Notes: generated by a model from the letters alone, not told the origin. 64,000 bases of DNA from Terriglobus sp. RCC_193 (GCF_041355105.1 NZ_JBFUPK010000003.1:90245-154244), one strand, 5' to 3'. Shown: positions 38,240 to 46,245, numbered from the stretch's first letter. Made by a program: numbers and translations.

Positions 38240-38323
38240 ATGCTCGTTCGCACACACCATCACGGCCACCATCACCACGCGCACATCAGCGCGACGGCGG
38301 CGGTATCCGGTGCAAAGCGGTAG
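38240..38323 (+). CDS. hisL: his operon leader peptide
   Basis: A 27-codon reading frame starting ATG at 38240 and ending TAG at 38323. It encodes MLVRT followed by HHHGHHHHAH: eight histidine codons in ten positions. Ribosome stalling on these codons when charged tRNA-His is scarce is the classical sensing step of his attenuation. A terminator hairpin begins 36 bp downstream, and hisI follows. The frame has no other likely role. The evidence is pattern-based; translation is not shown. Confidence 0.9.
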   Translation: MLVRTHHHGHHHHAHISATAAVSGAKR

Positions 38324-38358
38324 ACGAAGGCAACAAGCACAGGATTCGATTCATCACC

Positions 38359-38399
38359 AGCCCGCCCGAGCGATGCTCACTGGCGGGCTTTGTTGTGTC
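38359..38399 (+). terminator. his attenuator terminator hairpin
   Basis: The arms AGCCCGCC (38359-38366) and GGCGGGCT (38382-38389) enclose a secondary stem GAGC-GAT-GCTC and are followed by the T-rich TTGTTGTGT. It lies between the His-rich leader and hisI. An alternative antiterminator pairing with the leader region is expected but I could not fold it by hand. Confidence 0.85.
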
Positions 38400-38436
38400 C
38401 GCCTCATCGCAAACGGCACAACCACTTGAGGAAGAA

Positions 38437-38904
38437 ATGACCACTGCAGCAGCCACGCAACCCACTATCGACTTTGTAAAAGCAGGCGGCCTCGTCCCCG
38501 GCGTTGTCCAGCACGCCACCACTGGCCAGATGCTCATGCTCGGCTTCCTGAATGAAGAGAGCTACCGCCGCACACTGGAGTCCGGCTTCGTCACCTTCTT
38601 CTCCCGCACACGCAACAAGCTGTGGATGAAGGGCGAAACCAGTGGCAACCGCCTGAAGATCGTCAGCCTGCACACAGACTGTGACAGCGACACGCTCCTC
38701 TTCCGCGTGGAAGTGGAAGGCGACGGCCTGGTCTGTCACGAAGGCACCGTAAGCTGCTTCACCCGCGAAATCGAAATCACGCGCGAGAGCATTGAGATCA
38801 CCAGCGACAGCATTGAGATCACGCACGAGAGCGAGATCATCCGCGACAGCATTGAGATCACGCACGAGAGCGAGATCATCCGCGAAGTCGAAATCAGCAA
38901 GTAA
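38437..38904 (+). CDS. hisI: Phosphoribosyl-AMP cyclohydrolase
   Basis: Opens the purine ring of PR-AMP, the third step of histidine synthesis. The 155-aa protein has MLGFLNEESYRRTLESG, KGETSGNRLKIVS, and the Zn/Mg ligands in HTDCDSDTLL and CHEGTVSCF. ATG at 38437 has GAGGAAG 3-10 bp upstream. After the catalytic core, about 40 residues form a charged repetitive tail (ITRESIEITSDSIEIT...) made by a 39-bp tandem duplication. The tail is not a HisE (phosphoribosyl-ATP pyrophosphatase) domain, so HisE must come from elsewhere. Confidence 0.93.
   Translation: MTTAAATQPTIDFVKAGGLVPGVVQHATTGQMLMLGFLNEESYRRTLESGFVTFFSRTRNKLWMKGETSGNRLKIVSLHTDCDSDTLLFRVEVEGDGLVCHEGTVSCFTREIEITRESIEITSDSIEITHESEIIRDSIEITHESEIIREVEISK
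38804..38881 (+). repeat. Perfect 39-bp tandem duplication in the hisI tail
   Basis: Two identical 39-bp units (38804-38842 and 38843-38881) begin GCGACAGCATTGAGATCACG and keep the reading frame (13 codons each, DSIEITHESEIIR). A shorter degenerate copy of the ATTGAGATCAC core precedes them. Confidence 0.92.
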
Positions 38905-38929
38905 TGAAGTCGAATTAACAAGTGATGTT

Positions 38930-38961
38930 GGGTGCCCCACATCTCGATTCTGAGATGTGGG
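38930..38961. repeat. Palindromic repeat B, copy 1 (intergenic, hisI-hisG)
   Basis: The 32-bp unit GGGTGC followed by arms CCCACATCTC and GAGATGTGGG around GATTCT. Compensated changes relative to other copies (ACATCT/AGATGT versus ACGTCT/AGACGT) keep the stem. It is followed by GAGCGGC-AAA-GCCGCTC and other small hairpins up to hisG, so the 216-bp gap is all repeat-like. Confidence 0.9.
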
Positions 38962-39120
38962 CAGAGCGGCAAAGCCGCTCTCATCGAGCGAAGCTCGACC
39001 AACAAAGTTTCTGAAGAAGCTCGACAGGAAAAGTTTTGAAGGGGTCCGGCTTTAGCCGGGCCATAAGAATCAAGCAATGAAACGGGGCTTTAGCCCCTGA
39101 GGGTCTGCTGGTCAGGCCAC

Positions 39121-40005
39121 ATGGAGAAGACAGTGAGCAAACTCAAACTCGGCATCCCCAAGGGCTCCCTTCAGGACGCCACCATAGACCTCTTCAAGCG
39201 CGCCGGCTGGCAGATCAATCCCTCAGGCCGCAGCTACTTCCCCTCTATCAACGACCCTGATATCGAATGCATGCTCGTCCGCGCACAGGAGATGGCACGC
39301 TACGTGGAAACCGGCTCGCTGGACGCAGGCCTCACCGGTAATGACTGGATCCTCGAGAACCTCTCCGATGTCGAACGCATCACCTCGCTCACCTACAGCA
39401 AGGCCAGCCGCCAGCGGGTGAAGTGGGTCCTCTGCGTCCCTGAAGACTCGCCCTTCCAGAAGCCCGAAGACCTTGAAGGCAAAGTCATCGCCACCGAACT
39501 CGTCGAGTACACCAAGCGCTACTTCGCTGAGAAGAACATCAACGTCAAAGTCGACTTCTCCTGGGGCGCAACCGAAGTCAAGCCCCCCATGCTCTGTGAC
39601 GCCATCGTTGAAGTCACGGAGACTGGCAGCAGCCTACGCGCCAATCGCCTCCGCGTCATCGACCTGCTGATGGAAAGCGAAACGCAGTTCATCGCCAACA
39701 AGAGCGCCTACACTGATCCGTTCAAGAAGCAGAAGATCGACAACCTTGCACTCATGCTCAACGGCGCCATCAACGCGCTCTCGCAGGTCGGCCTCATGCT
39801 CAACGTCCCCAAGGCTAACCTCGATCAGATCCTCTCGATCCTGCCCGCACTCTCTTCACCCACCGTCTCGCATTTGAAGGACGACAACTGGGTCGCGGTG
39901 AACACCATCCTCGACGAAAACACCGTCCGCGAAGTGATCCCGCAACTCAAGGCAGCAGGCGGCAGCGGCATCGTCGAATACCCACTCAGCAAGGTTGTTC
40001 TGTAA
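39121..40005 (+). CDS. hisG: ATP phosphoribosyltransferase (long form)
   Basis: Catalyses the first step of histidine synthesis, joining ATP and PRPP. The 294-aa length identifies the long HisG form with a C-terminal ACT-like regulatory domain. Motifs: [20 protein letters not shown] at the N-terminus, [11 protein letters not shown], the PRPP-site region [17 protein letters not shown], and a C-terminal region [20 protein letters not shown] involved in histidine feedback in the family. ATG at 39121 follows the repeat-rich gap. Long-form HisG does not need HisZ. Confidence 0.95.
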   Translation: MEKTVSKLKLGIPKGSLQDATIDLFKRAGWQINPSGRSYFPSINDPDIECMLVRAQEMARYVETGSLDAGLTGNDWILENLSDVERITSLTYSKASRQRVKWVLCVPEDSPFQKPEDLEGKVIATELVEYTKRYFAEKNINVKVDFSWGATEVKPPMLCDAIVEVTETGSSLRANRLRVIDLLMESETQFIANKSAYTDPFKKQKIDNLALMLNGAINALSQVGLMLNVPKANLDQILSILPALSSPTVSHLKDDNWVAVNTILDENTVREVIPQLKAAGGSGIVEYPLSKVVL

Positions 40006-40024
40006 CGCGCTTTTGGCTCTTGGC

Positions 40025-40056
40025 GGGTGCCCCACGTCTCGATTTTGAGACGTGGG
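40025..40056. repeat. Palindromic repeat B, copy 2 (intergenic, hisG-hisD)
   Basis: The same 32-bp palindrome with arms CCCACGTCTC/GAGACGTGGG around GATTTT. It begins 20 bp after the hisG stop and is followed by a second hairpin module ATCGCGC-AAA-GCGCGA. Confidence 0.9.
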
Positions 40057-40134
40057 TATCGCGCAAAGCGCGACCCAGCGAAGCTCATACGCATAGAGTG
40101 CGTCATCCTAAGCAAAGCTCATACGGCCAAAGGC

Positions 40135-40199
40135 CGTCATCCTGAGCGAAACGAAGTGAAGTCGAAGGACCTGCATTCCTCTCGCACTACGGGAATGCA
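40135..40199. repeat. Dispersed repeat family A, copy 3
   Basis: It runs CGTCATCCTGAGCGAAACGA to GGACCTGCATTCC, then an inverted GGAATGCA at 40192-40199. A shorter degenerate start (CGTCATCCTAAGCAAAGC) precedes it at 40111. With palindrome B copy 2 it forms a composite that fills the whole hisG-hisD gap. Confidence 0.85.
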
Positions 40200-40212
40200 A
40201 CAAGGACGACCA

Positions 40213-41478
40213 ATGAAGCTCATCAAAACCACAGGCCGCACCAAAGCCGCCGCTTACGAACTCCTGGCCACACTCGAACGCCGCGGTGCAGTCAAAACCG
40301 CCGAGGTGGAACCCGTCGTCCGCAAGATCATGCGCGACGTGCAGAAGAGCGGCGACAAGGCGTTGCTGAAATACGCCTCCCAGTTCGACAGCCTCAACGG
40401 CCCCATCCGCGTAACGCAGGAAGAAATGCTCGCTGCGTGGAATGAAACATCTCCAGAACTAAAAGCCGCACTGCAAGCCGCAGCGGAAAACATCCGCAGC
40501 TTCGCCGAACAACAAAAGGCCGAAGAGTGGATGACGCAGAACATACCCGGCGTCACCGTCGGCCAGATCATTCGTCCACTCGAATCCGTAGGCTGCTACG
40601 TCCCCGGTGGACGTTTCCCTCTGCCGTCCACGCTACTCATGACCGCGATCCCCGCGTCCGTCGCAGGCGTGAAGCGCATCGTCGTATGCAGCCCCAAGCC
40701 CGCACGCGAAACCCTCGCCGCAGCGCACCTCGCAGGCATCACAGAGATGTATCGCACCGGCGGCGCGCAGGCCATTGCCGCACTCGCCTACGGTACGCAG
40801 ACCATCACGCACGTCGATAAGATCGTCGGCCCCGGCAACCTCTACGTCACCGCCGCCAAGATCATCGCGTCGACCGAGTGCGGTATCGACATGCCCGCAG
40901 GCCCAACTGAAATCGTCGTCACCAGCGAAAAGGGCAGCGCTGCAGGCATCGCCGCAGACCTCGTCGCACAGGCCGAGCACGATCCCGAAACCCTCGCCGT
41001 CTTCGTCACCGCAAACGAACAACTCGCACGCGGAGTAGTTAGCGAAGTTAAGCTTCAGGCCAAGGGCAACAAGCTCGCCGAAATCTCCCTGAAGGCACGC
41101 GGCACAGTGTTCCTCTGCGGCTCCATCGAAGAGACCCACATCATCACCAACCGCCTCGCGCCCGAGCACCTCACTGTCGACAGCGACAAGGATCTCAAGT
41201 GGGTCGTTAACGCGGGCAGTGTCTTCATCGGCAACTACTCGCCGCAGTCCATGGGCGACTACATCAGCGGCCCCAACCACGTTCTGCCCACAGGCCGCGT
41301 TGGCCGCATGCGTGGCGGTCTCAGCGTGAACGACTTCCTCAAAATCATCACCGTGCAGAACTACACACGCAGCGGCCTCGCCACACTCGCGCCGCAAGCC
41401 ATCGCACTCGCAGAGGCGGAAGGCCTCATCGCGCACGCCAACTCTGTGCGCATCCGCAGAAAAGGAGGCAAGCGATGA
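40213..41478 (+). CDS. hisD: Histidinol dehydrogenase
   Basis: Oxidises histidinol to histidine in two NAD+ steps. The 421-aa protein shows CYVPGGRFPLPSTLLMTAIP, GGAQAIAALAYGTQTI, the signature KIVGPGNLYVTAAK and GIDMPAGPTEIVV, with catalytic His/Glu region RLAPEHLTVD and SGPNHVLPTGRVGR. I chose ATG at 40213 with AAGGAC upstream. The open frame extending back to 40027 runs through repeats and is not conserved. It overlaps hisC by 4 bp (ATGA). Confidence 0.95.
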   Translation: MKLIKTTGRTKAAAYELLATLERRGAVKTAEVEPVVRKIMRDVQKSGDKALLKYASQFDSLNGPIRVTQEEMLAAWNETSPELKAALQAAAENIRSFAEQQKAEEWMTQNIPGVTVGQIIRPLESVGCYVPGGRFPLPSTLLMTAIPASVAGVKRIVVCSPKPARETLAAAHLAGITEMYRTGGAQAIAALAYGTQTITHVDKIVGPGNLYVTAAKIIASTECGIDMPAGPTEIVVTSEKGSAAGIAADLVAQAEHDPETLAVFVTANEQLARGVVSEVKLQAKGNKLAEISLKARGTVFLCGSIEETHIITNRLAPEHLTVDSDKDLKWVVNAGSVFIGNYSPQSMGDYISGPNHVLPTGRVGRMRGGLSVNDFLKIITVQNYTRSGLATLAPQAIALAEAEGLIAHANSVRIRRKGGKR

Positions 41479-42761
41479 GCGAAACAGCGCAAGCCACAAA
41501 TACGGGTGCCCCACGTCTCGATTCTGAGACGTGGGAGATTCAACCGCGCCGCGCCATCCTCGCCATGCCCGAGTATCACCCGCCCCTCGGCGGCCGCGAC
41601 GCACTGCGCCTCGACTTCAACGAGAACACACATGCCCCGTCACCGCGCGTGCGTGAAGCCCTCAGCACACTCTCGCTGGAAAGCTTCACCATCTATCCCG
41701 AACGCGCGCCGGTAGAAGCAAAAGTCGCCGCACACTTCGGCCTCAAGCCCGAGCAAGTGCTCCTTGCCAACGGCACCGACGAAGGCATTCACCTCGTCAC
41801 CTACACCTTCCTCGAAGAAGGTGATGAATGCCTCTTCGCCACGCCGTCGTTTTTCATGTACGACGTCAACGCCATGGCCATGGGCGCAAAACTCATCCGC
41901 ATCCAGATGGACAGCACGCTGCAATTCCCCTACCAGCGCATGCTCGACGCCATCACACCCAAGACGAAGCTCATCATCCTCTGCTCGCCGAACAACCCCA
42001 CTGGTAACACCATCACGCGCGACCAGATCCGCACCATCGCAAAAGCCGCACCACACGCGGTCATTCTCGTCGACGAAGCCTACTTCCACTTCTTCGGCGA
42101 GAGCGTGATGACAGATTTGATTGAGGGTCATTCAGAGCGCAGCCAAGAATCCCCGCTCCCTTCGACCTCTACGACAGGTTCAGAAAGTTTCGGGCGCGAA
42201 CCGGGTGCCCCACGTCTCGATTCTGAGACGTGGGTTCCACACAACATCCTCATCGCCCGCACCTTCTCCAAGGCCTACGGCCTCGCCAACCTGCGCGTCG
42301 GCGCCATTGCCGGACCAGTTAGCTTAATTAACCATCTCCGCAAAGCCAGCTCGCCTTACAACGTCAACGGCATCGCACTCATCGCCGTCAACGCCAGCGT
42401 GGACGACACCGAATACATCGACTGGTACGTTGCACAGATCACCGAAGGTCGCGAACGCATCTACAGGGCGCTCGACAACATGAAGGTGCCCTACTGGCAG
42501 TCGCACGCCAACTTCGTACTCATGCACATCGGCCCGCGCCACAAGGAGTTTGTCGACGGGATGCGCGCCCGCGGCGTGCTCGTCCGCGACCGCAGCAGCG
42601 ACCCCGGCCTCGATGGCTGCGTCCGCATCACCATCGGCCTTGAAGATCAGATCAGCATCGGCATCGCCGCGCTTCGTGACACACTTGCAGGCATGGGATG
42701 GACGCCCGCCGAAGTGAACAAGCCGGAAACAGCACCCAAGGAGACACCCGACTATGAGTAA
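41475..42761 (+). CDS. hisC: Histidinol-phosphate aminotransferase carrying two in-frame repeat inserts
   Basis: A PLP aminotransferase of class I/II acting at histidinol phosphate. Core motifs: [38 protein letters not shown] and the PLP lysine in [16 protein letters not shown] (Lys266). At 428 aa it is longer than the usual 350-370. The excess lies in an N-terminal insert (residues 11-20, [10 protein letters not shown]) and a 37-residue insert (217-253) that ends with the same peptide. Both are encoded by palindromic repeat B. The large insert falls between DEAYFHF and RTFSKAY, normally about 25 residues apart. The frame is uninterrupted. It overlaps hisB by 8 bp. Confidence 0.93.
   Translation: MSETAQATNTGAPRLDSETWEIQPRRAILAMPEYHPPLGGRDALRLDFNENTHAPSPRVREALSTLSLESFTIYPERAPVEAKVAAHFGLKPEQVLLANGTDEGIHLVTYTFLEEGDECLFATPSFFMYDVNAMAMGAKLIRIQMDSTLQFPYQRMLDAITPKTKLIILCSPNNPTGNTITRDQIRTIAKAAPHAVILVDEAYFHFFGESVMTDLIEGHSERSQESPLPSTSTTGSESFGREPGAPRLDSETWVPHNILIARTFSKAYGLANLRVGAIAGPVSLINHLRKASSPYNVNGIALIAVNASVDDTEYIDWYVAQITEGRERIYRALDNMKVPYWQSHANFVLMHIGPRHKEFVDGMRARGVLVRDRSSDPGLDGCVRITIGLEDQISIGIAALRDTLAGMGWTPAEVNKPETAPKETPDYE
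41504..41535 (+). repeat. Palindromic repeat B, copy 3, inside hisC (N-terminus)
   Basis: An exact 32-bp copy read as [10 protein letters not shown] (hisC residues 11-20). It precedes the conserved start of the aminotransferase fold, so it behaves as an N-terminal extension. Confidence 0.92.
42123..42234 (+). repeat. Composite repeat insert inside hisC, including palindrome B copy 4
   Basis: The insert is about 112 bp. The left part, GGTCATTCAGAGCGCAGCCA then AGAATCC, resembles the intergenic module GTCATTCTGAGCACAGCGAA at 52660. A linker CCTTCGACCTCTACGACAGG follows, then the exact 32-bp palindrome at 42203-42234. Read in frame it gives hisC residues 217-253, ending [10 protein letters not shown]. 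The order of modules matches the intergenic composite at 52658-52764. Confidence 0.88.
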
Positions 42762-43461
42762 CCCAGAGAACGGCAGCGACCTCCACACCGCACCGGCATA
42801 CACCGAAGCCTTCCCTAACGCTCCTGGCACCCCTAAGACGGGTGCCCCACATCTCACTTCTGAGATGTGGGTTCAGCGCATCGCAGAGATCGACCGCAAC
42901 ACCACCGAGACCAAGATCAAGCTGCGCCTCAACCTCGACGGCCAGGGCACCTACAACGTCCGCACCGGCATCCGCTTCTTCGACCACATGCTGGAGCTCT
43001 TCACGCGTCACGGTGGCTTCGATCTCGACCTCGTCTGCAACGGAGACCTCGACGTCGACCAGCACCACACCGTGGAAGACGTAGGCATCGCACTCGGTGA
43101 AGCCTTCGACAAGGCGCTCGGCGACAAGAAGGGCATCCTTCGCGCAGGCTACTTCGTCATGGCCATGGACGAGACACTCGCCATCGCCGCCATCGACATC
43201 AGCGGCCGCGTTGGCTACGCCGTGGACGACCAGGTGAACGTGCCCATCGTCGGCGATCTGCAAACCGAACTCGTCACCGACTTCTTCGACGGCTTCGCCC
43301 GCGGCGGCCGCTGCAACGTCCATGTAAAAACCATGTACGGCCGCAGCAACCATCACAAGATCGAAGCCATCTTCAAAGCGTTCGCCCGAGCCCTGCGCGG
43401 AGCCGTAAGCCGCGACGAACGCATGAAAGACCTGCTGCCGAGTACAAAGGGACTGCTATAA
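42754..43461 (+). CDS. hisB: Imidazoleglycerol-phosphate dehydratase, with repeat-encoded N-terminal extension
   Basis: Dehydrates IGP to imidazole acetol phosphate. The 235-aa protein has the monofunctional HisB core from about residue 41: [58 protein letters not shown], and [20 protein letters not shown] with the metal-binding His clusters. The usual length is about 195-200 aa. The 40 extra residues at the N-terminus include a palindrome B copy read as [10 protein letters not shown] (residues 30-39). An alternative downstream start could remove it, but no good one with a ribosome-binding site is evident. It has no HisB-N phosphatase domain. Confidence 0.93.
   Translation: MSNPENGSDLHTAPAYTEAFPNAPGTPKTGAPHLTSEMWVQRIAEIDRNTTETKIKLRLNLDGQGTYNVRTGIRFFDHMLELFTRHGGFDLDLVCNGDLDVDQHHTVEDVGIALGEAFDKALGDKKGILRAGYFVMAMDETLAIAAIDISGRVGYAVDDQVNVPIVGDLQTELVTDFFDGFARGGRCNVHVKTMYGRSNHHKIEAIFKAFARALRGAVSRDERMKDLLPSTKGLL
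42840..42871 (+). repeat. Palindromic repeat B, copy 5, inside hisB (N-terminus)
   Basis: A 32-bp variant with arms CCCACATCTC/GAGATGTGGG around ACTTCT. It is read in the same frame as the two hisC copies. Confidence 0.9.
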
Positions 43462-43484
43462 CACCCTCGTGTAAGCGAAGCGAT

Positions 43485-43672
43485 AAGCGCCAAAGGCGCG
43501 CCGACATATTAGCCTAGGCCGAAGGCCTAGGTAGACGAACCAAACCAGAACCAAGCGCTGAAGGCGCGCTCTATAGATCGGGCCTTCAGCCCTCACCGGA
43601 CTTACCAAATGCAAACCTAAGCCTACGGCCTAGGCTAAAATTGCCCGCGCCGTTGGCGCTTCACATCGAGTC
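43485..43672. repeat. Repeat cluster between hisB and hisH (family C copy 2 and relatives)
   Basis: It holds the family C module (43485-43532; AAGCGCCAAAGGCGCGCCG to CCTAGGCCGAAGGCCTAGG). After it come GGGCCTTCAGCCC, the palindrome AGCCTACGGCCTAGGCT (about 43620-43636) and GCGCCGTTGGCGC. Just before hisH there are short TGCTGACT/GCTGACTGGCTGA direct repeats. The 256-bp gap has no gene. Confidence 0.8.
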
Positions 43673-43717
43673 CGCTGACTTGCTGACTCGCTAACCTGCT
43701 GACTGGCTGAATTTCTT

Positions 43718-44326
43718 ATGATCCAGGTAATCGACTACAAAGCCGGCAATCTCACCAGCGTAGTTAAGGCGCTTAACTATCTCGGTGCAGAGACCAACAT
43801 CACGCAATCACCCGACGACGTCCGCAAGGCCGACAAGATCGTCCTTCCCGGCGTGGGCCACTTCCGCGCCACACAGCTTCTGCACGACCTCCAGCTCACC
43901 GAGGCCACACGTGAAGCCATCGCACGCGGCGTACCCTTCCTTGGCATCTGCGTGGGCCTGCAGTGGCTCTATCAGGGCTCTACCGAAGCCGAAAGCACCG
44001 ACGGCCTCTGCGCCTTCGGCGGCAAGTGCGAGCGCTTTCCCGCCACCTTCGACGGAGCCGAACTCAAGAGCCCACACGTCGGCTGGAACTCCCTCGAAGA
44101 CATCCGCCCGGACAGCAAACTGCTGCGCGGCATCTCCAACGGCGAGTTCGTCTACTACACCCACTCCTGGCGAGCGCCCATCAGTCGCGACACCGCCGCC
44201 TCCACCAGCTACGGCGGCCCCTTCACCGCAGCCGTGGAACGCGACAACGTCATGGGCGTCCAGTTCCACCCAGAAAAATCCAGCAACACCGGCCTCAAAT
44301 TACTTCGCAATTTCGTGGAGTTGTAA
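43718..44326 (+). CDS. hisH: Imidazole glycerol phosphate synthase, glutaminase subunit
   Basis: Releases ammonia from glutamine for HisF. The 202-aa class I glutamine amidotransferase begins [20 protein letters not shown] and has the nucleophile Cys78 in [15 protein letters not shown], and the His184-x-Glu186 pair in [12 protein letters not shown]. Length is normal. It starts at ATG 43718 after the repeat cluster and is followed by hisF 55 bp downstream, separated by a hairpin that also lies close to the hisF Shine-Dalgarno. Confidence 0.95.
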   Translation: MIQVIDYKAGNLTSVVKALNYLGAETNITQSPDDVRKADKIVLPGVGHFRATQLLHDLQLTEATREAIARGVPFLGICVGLQWLYQGSTEAESTDGLCAFGGKCERFPATFDGAELKSPHVGWNSLEDIRPDSKLLRGISNGEFVYYTHSWRAPISRDTAASTSYGGPFTAAVERDNVMGVQFHPEKSSNTGLKLLRNFVEL

Positions 44327-44332
44327 CAGGAA

Positions 44333-44366
44333 CGAACGCAGCGATCGCAACGGCCCGCCGCGTTCG
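44333..44366. repeat. AACGAACGCAGCG-family hairpin, copy 2, between hisH and hisF
   Basis: The arms CGAACGC (44333-44339) and GCGTTCG (44360-44366) enclose a GC-rich centre. Unlike its relatives it lacks a T-run and stands 6 bp before the hisF TAGGAG, so it may stabilise the transcript or affect translation rather than end transcription. Confidence 0.75.
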
Positions 44367-44381
44367 CTCTTAGGAGTTTCA

Positions 44382-45167
44382 ATGCTGACCAAACGCATCA
44401 TCGCCTGCCTCGACGTCCGCGCTGGACGCGTCGTCAAAGGCATCCAGTTCCTTGACATCATCGACGCCGGCGATCCCGCCGAGCTCGCACACCGCCACGC
44501 CGCAGCAGGTGCAGACGAGATCGTGCTGCTCGACATCACAGCCACGCACGAAGGCCGCGGCACGTTGATCGACACGGTGAAGCGCACCGCCGCAGAACTC
44601 TTCATCCCTTTCACCGTTGGTGGCGGCATTCGCTCTGCAGAAGACGCAGAAGCCGTCTTCCTCGCAGGCGCAGACAAAGTCAGCATCAATTCCTCTGCCA
44701 TCGCACGGCCCGAACTCATCGGCGAAATCGGCTCCAGCTTCGGCGCGCAGGCCGTCATCGTAGCCATTGATGCCAAGCGCAACAACGAATCCAGCGACCC
44801 CATCGGCGACGCGGAAGTCTACGTCAGCGGCGGTCGCAAAAACACCGGCCTCAAAGTGGTCGAGTGGGCCATTGAAGCCGAGCAGCGCGGCGCAGGCGAA
44901 ATCCTGCTCACCAGCATGGACTCCGACGGCACACGCGCAGGCTTTGATGACGAACTCACCGCACGCGTTTCACAAGCAGTGCAGATTCCCGTCATCGCCA
45001 GCGGCGGCGCAGGCACGGCCCAACACTTCGTCGATGTCTTCGGGCATGGATCAGGGGGAGGCAAAGCCGACGCCGCACTCGCAGCCAGCATCTTCCACTT
45101 CGGCATCACCGATAGCTGGGCACTGAAGCGTGAACTGCAACAACACGGCGTCCCCGTACGCCTATAA
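44382..45167 (+). CDS. hisF: Imidazole glycerol phosphate synthase, cyclase subunit
   Basis: Uses HisH-derived ammonia to form IGP and AICAR. The 261-aa TIM barrel has catalytic Asp11 in [18 protein letters not shown] and the second Asp in [17 protein letters not shown], plus [17 protein letters not shown] and [14 protein letters not shown] (phosphate sites). ATG at 44382 follows TAGGAG. It is the last gene of the contiguous his block; a terminator-type hairpin begins at its stop codon. Confidence 0.95.
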   Translation: MLTKRIIACLDVRAGRVVKGIQFLDIIDAGDPAELAHRHAAAGADEIVLLDITATHEGRGTLIDTVKRTAAELFIPFTVGGGIRSAEDAEAVFLAGADKVSINSSAIARPELIGEIGSSFGAQAVIVAIDAKRNNESSDPIGDAEVYVSGGRKNTGLKVVEWAIEAEQRGAGEILLTSMDSDGTRAGFDDELTARVSQAVQIPVIASGGAGTAQHFVDVFGHGSGGGKADAALAASIFHFGITDSWALKRELQQHGVPVRL

Positions 45168-45220
45168 AGAACGAACGCAGCGAAAGCCACGGACCCGCTG
45201 CGGACGCTGCGATCGTTCTT
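45167..45220. terminator. AACGAACGCAGCG-family hairpin, copy 3, after hisF
   Basis: Outer arms AAGAACGA (45167-45174) and TCGTTCTT (45213-45220), inner arms CGCAGCG (45176-45182) and CGCTGCG (45205-45211). It is followed by GCATTTTC. It separates hisF from the convergent GH43 gene. Confidence 0.82.
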
Positions 45221-45237
45221 GCATTTTCAAGTAGCCA

Positions 45238-46188
45238 TCAGCGAGAACTGATCGCCCCATCCTTCTGTGGCACACCAAACTCCGGCACGCCGCCCTTCCA
45301 CGTAAACCGCTGCGCCCGCACCGCGCGGTTCCGCGGCGTTGGATCATCGGTAGCCTTCGCCGCATACAACAACCACCATCCATCCGCATCCTGTGCAAAC
45401 GTGCCACGCCCCGGCCCATAGATGCCATTCGCAGGACTCGCCTCAAATACCGGCTGCGGCATCTTCACCCAGTTCTTTCGCTGCAACGGATCGCCACCAC
45501 GAAACGTCAGCAACCCCAGGCAATATCGGGGCGAAGCCGTATCGCTCCCCGAATACACAATGAATGTCTTACCCGCGTGATACAGCGCCGTAGGCCCTTC
45601 ATTCACGGGATAATTCTTCGTCGTACCCGCACCGCGCTCCCACGCAAACTCCGGTTCCGCAATCAAAGCCTTCTCGCCCACAGGCTGCAATGGCGACGAC
45701 ATCTTTGTCATCCAGATCGCGTTCTCCCCACGATCCACGGTTACATACATCAGGTACGGCACACCCCTCACCATCAGCAACGACGGATCAATCGAAGGCC
45801 GCCCCAAATCCAGCGCTCCATGAAACGTGTAGCTGCCAAACACATCGTCTGCGTCGGATGACAACACATAAATCGCATGACCGCCTTTGTTCATCCGAGC
45901 CGTGAAGTAGATCCACCAGCGTTCCTGCATCCGCCACAGCGTCGGCGACCACACCTGGTCCATCCCTTCCGGCGCCGTGAACACCACCTTCGCATCCTGC
46001 GCTGCCGACACGACACTGGGACCACTCCAAAGCGTAATGTTGTTGCCCGTCGTCGCCAGCAACACATACTTACCCTGCACCGGATGCAGCGTAATGAACG
46101 GGTCCGCGTGATCCAGCAGCGGATTCGTTTGCGCCACCGCCCCACCGACAAAAAGCACACACAGCAGCAAAACGCGAAGAAGACTCAT
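45238..46188 (-). CDS. Glycoside hydrolase family 43-like protein, secreted
   Basis: A 316-aa five-bladed beta-propeller enzyme probably active on arabinan or xylan side chains. The signal peptide is SLLRVLLLCVLFVGGAVAQ. Catalytic features fit GH43: Asp in LLDHADPFITLHP, Asp in LGRPSIDPSLLM, and Glu in YPVNEGPTALYH. WSPTLWRMQERWWIYFTA matches the W-A-P-x-v-x-Y region. ATG at 46188 was chosen because it begins the signal peptide. It is inserted antisense between hisF and hisA, breaking the his operon. Confidence 0.88.
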   Translation of the reverse strand: MSLLRVLLLCVLFVGGAVAQTNPLLDHADPFITLHPVQGKYVLLATTGNNITLWSGPSVVSAAQDAKVVFTAPEGMDQVWSPTLWRMQERWWIYFTARMNKGGHAIYVLSSDADDVFGSYTFHGALDLGRPSIDPSLLMVRGVPYLMYVTVDRGENAIWMTKMSSPLQPVGEKALIAEPEFAWERGAGTTKNYPVNEGPTALYHAGKTFIVYSGSDTASPRYCLGLLTFRGGDPLQRKNWVKMPQPVFEASPANGIYGPGRGTFAQDADGWWLLYAAKATDDPTPRNRAVRAQRFTWKGGVPEFGVPQKDGAISSR

Positions 46189-46245
46189 CCGCCAATTCCA
46201 AGCCAACAGGCACGCGCGGTCAAGCGCCAATACACTAGAAGAGTC

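Noticed and set aside
38804-38881. Tandem direct repeats as a possible CRISPR or VNTR array
   Set aside because: Only two 39-bp units, no spacers, in frame inside hisI; not a CRISPR.
38773-38901. HisI tail as a degenerate HisE domain
   Set aside because: The tail is a low-complexity tandem repeat with no HisE motif.
40027-40212. An N-terminal extension of hisD running through palindrome B ([10 protein letters not shown])
   Set aside because: It has no homology to HisD, lacks a good start context and passes through repeats; the ATG at 40213 gives a normal length and has a ribosome-binding site. It does show that the palindrome can also be read in a second open frame.
44333-44366. Terminator between hisH and hisF
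   Set aside because: No T-run, and hisF is needed for the same pathway step; called a hairpin, not a terminator.
45877-46245. N-terminal extension of hisA upstream of 46246
   Set aside because: The upstream frame is antisense to GH43 and Arg/Thr/His-rich, whereas the HisA fold begins exactly at MLIPSIDL.
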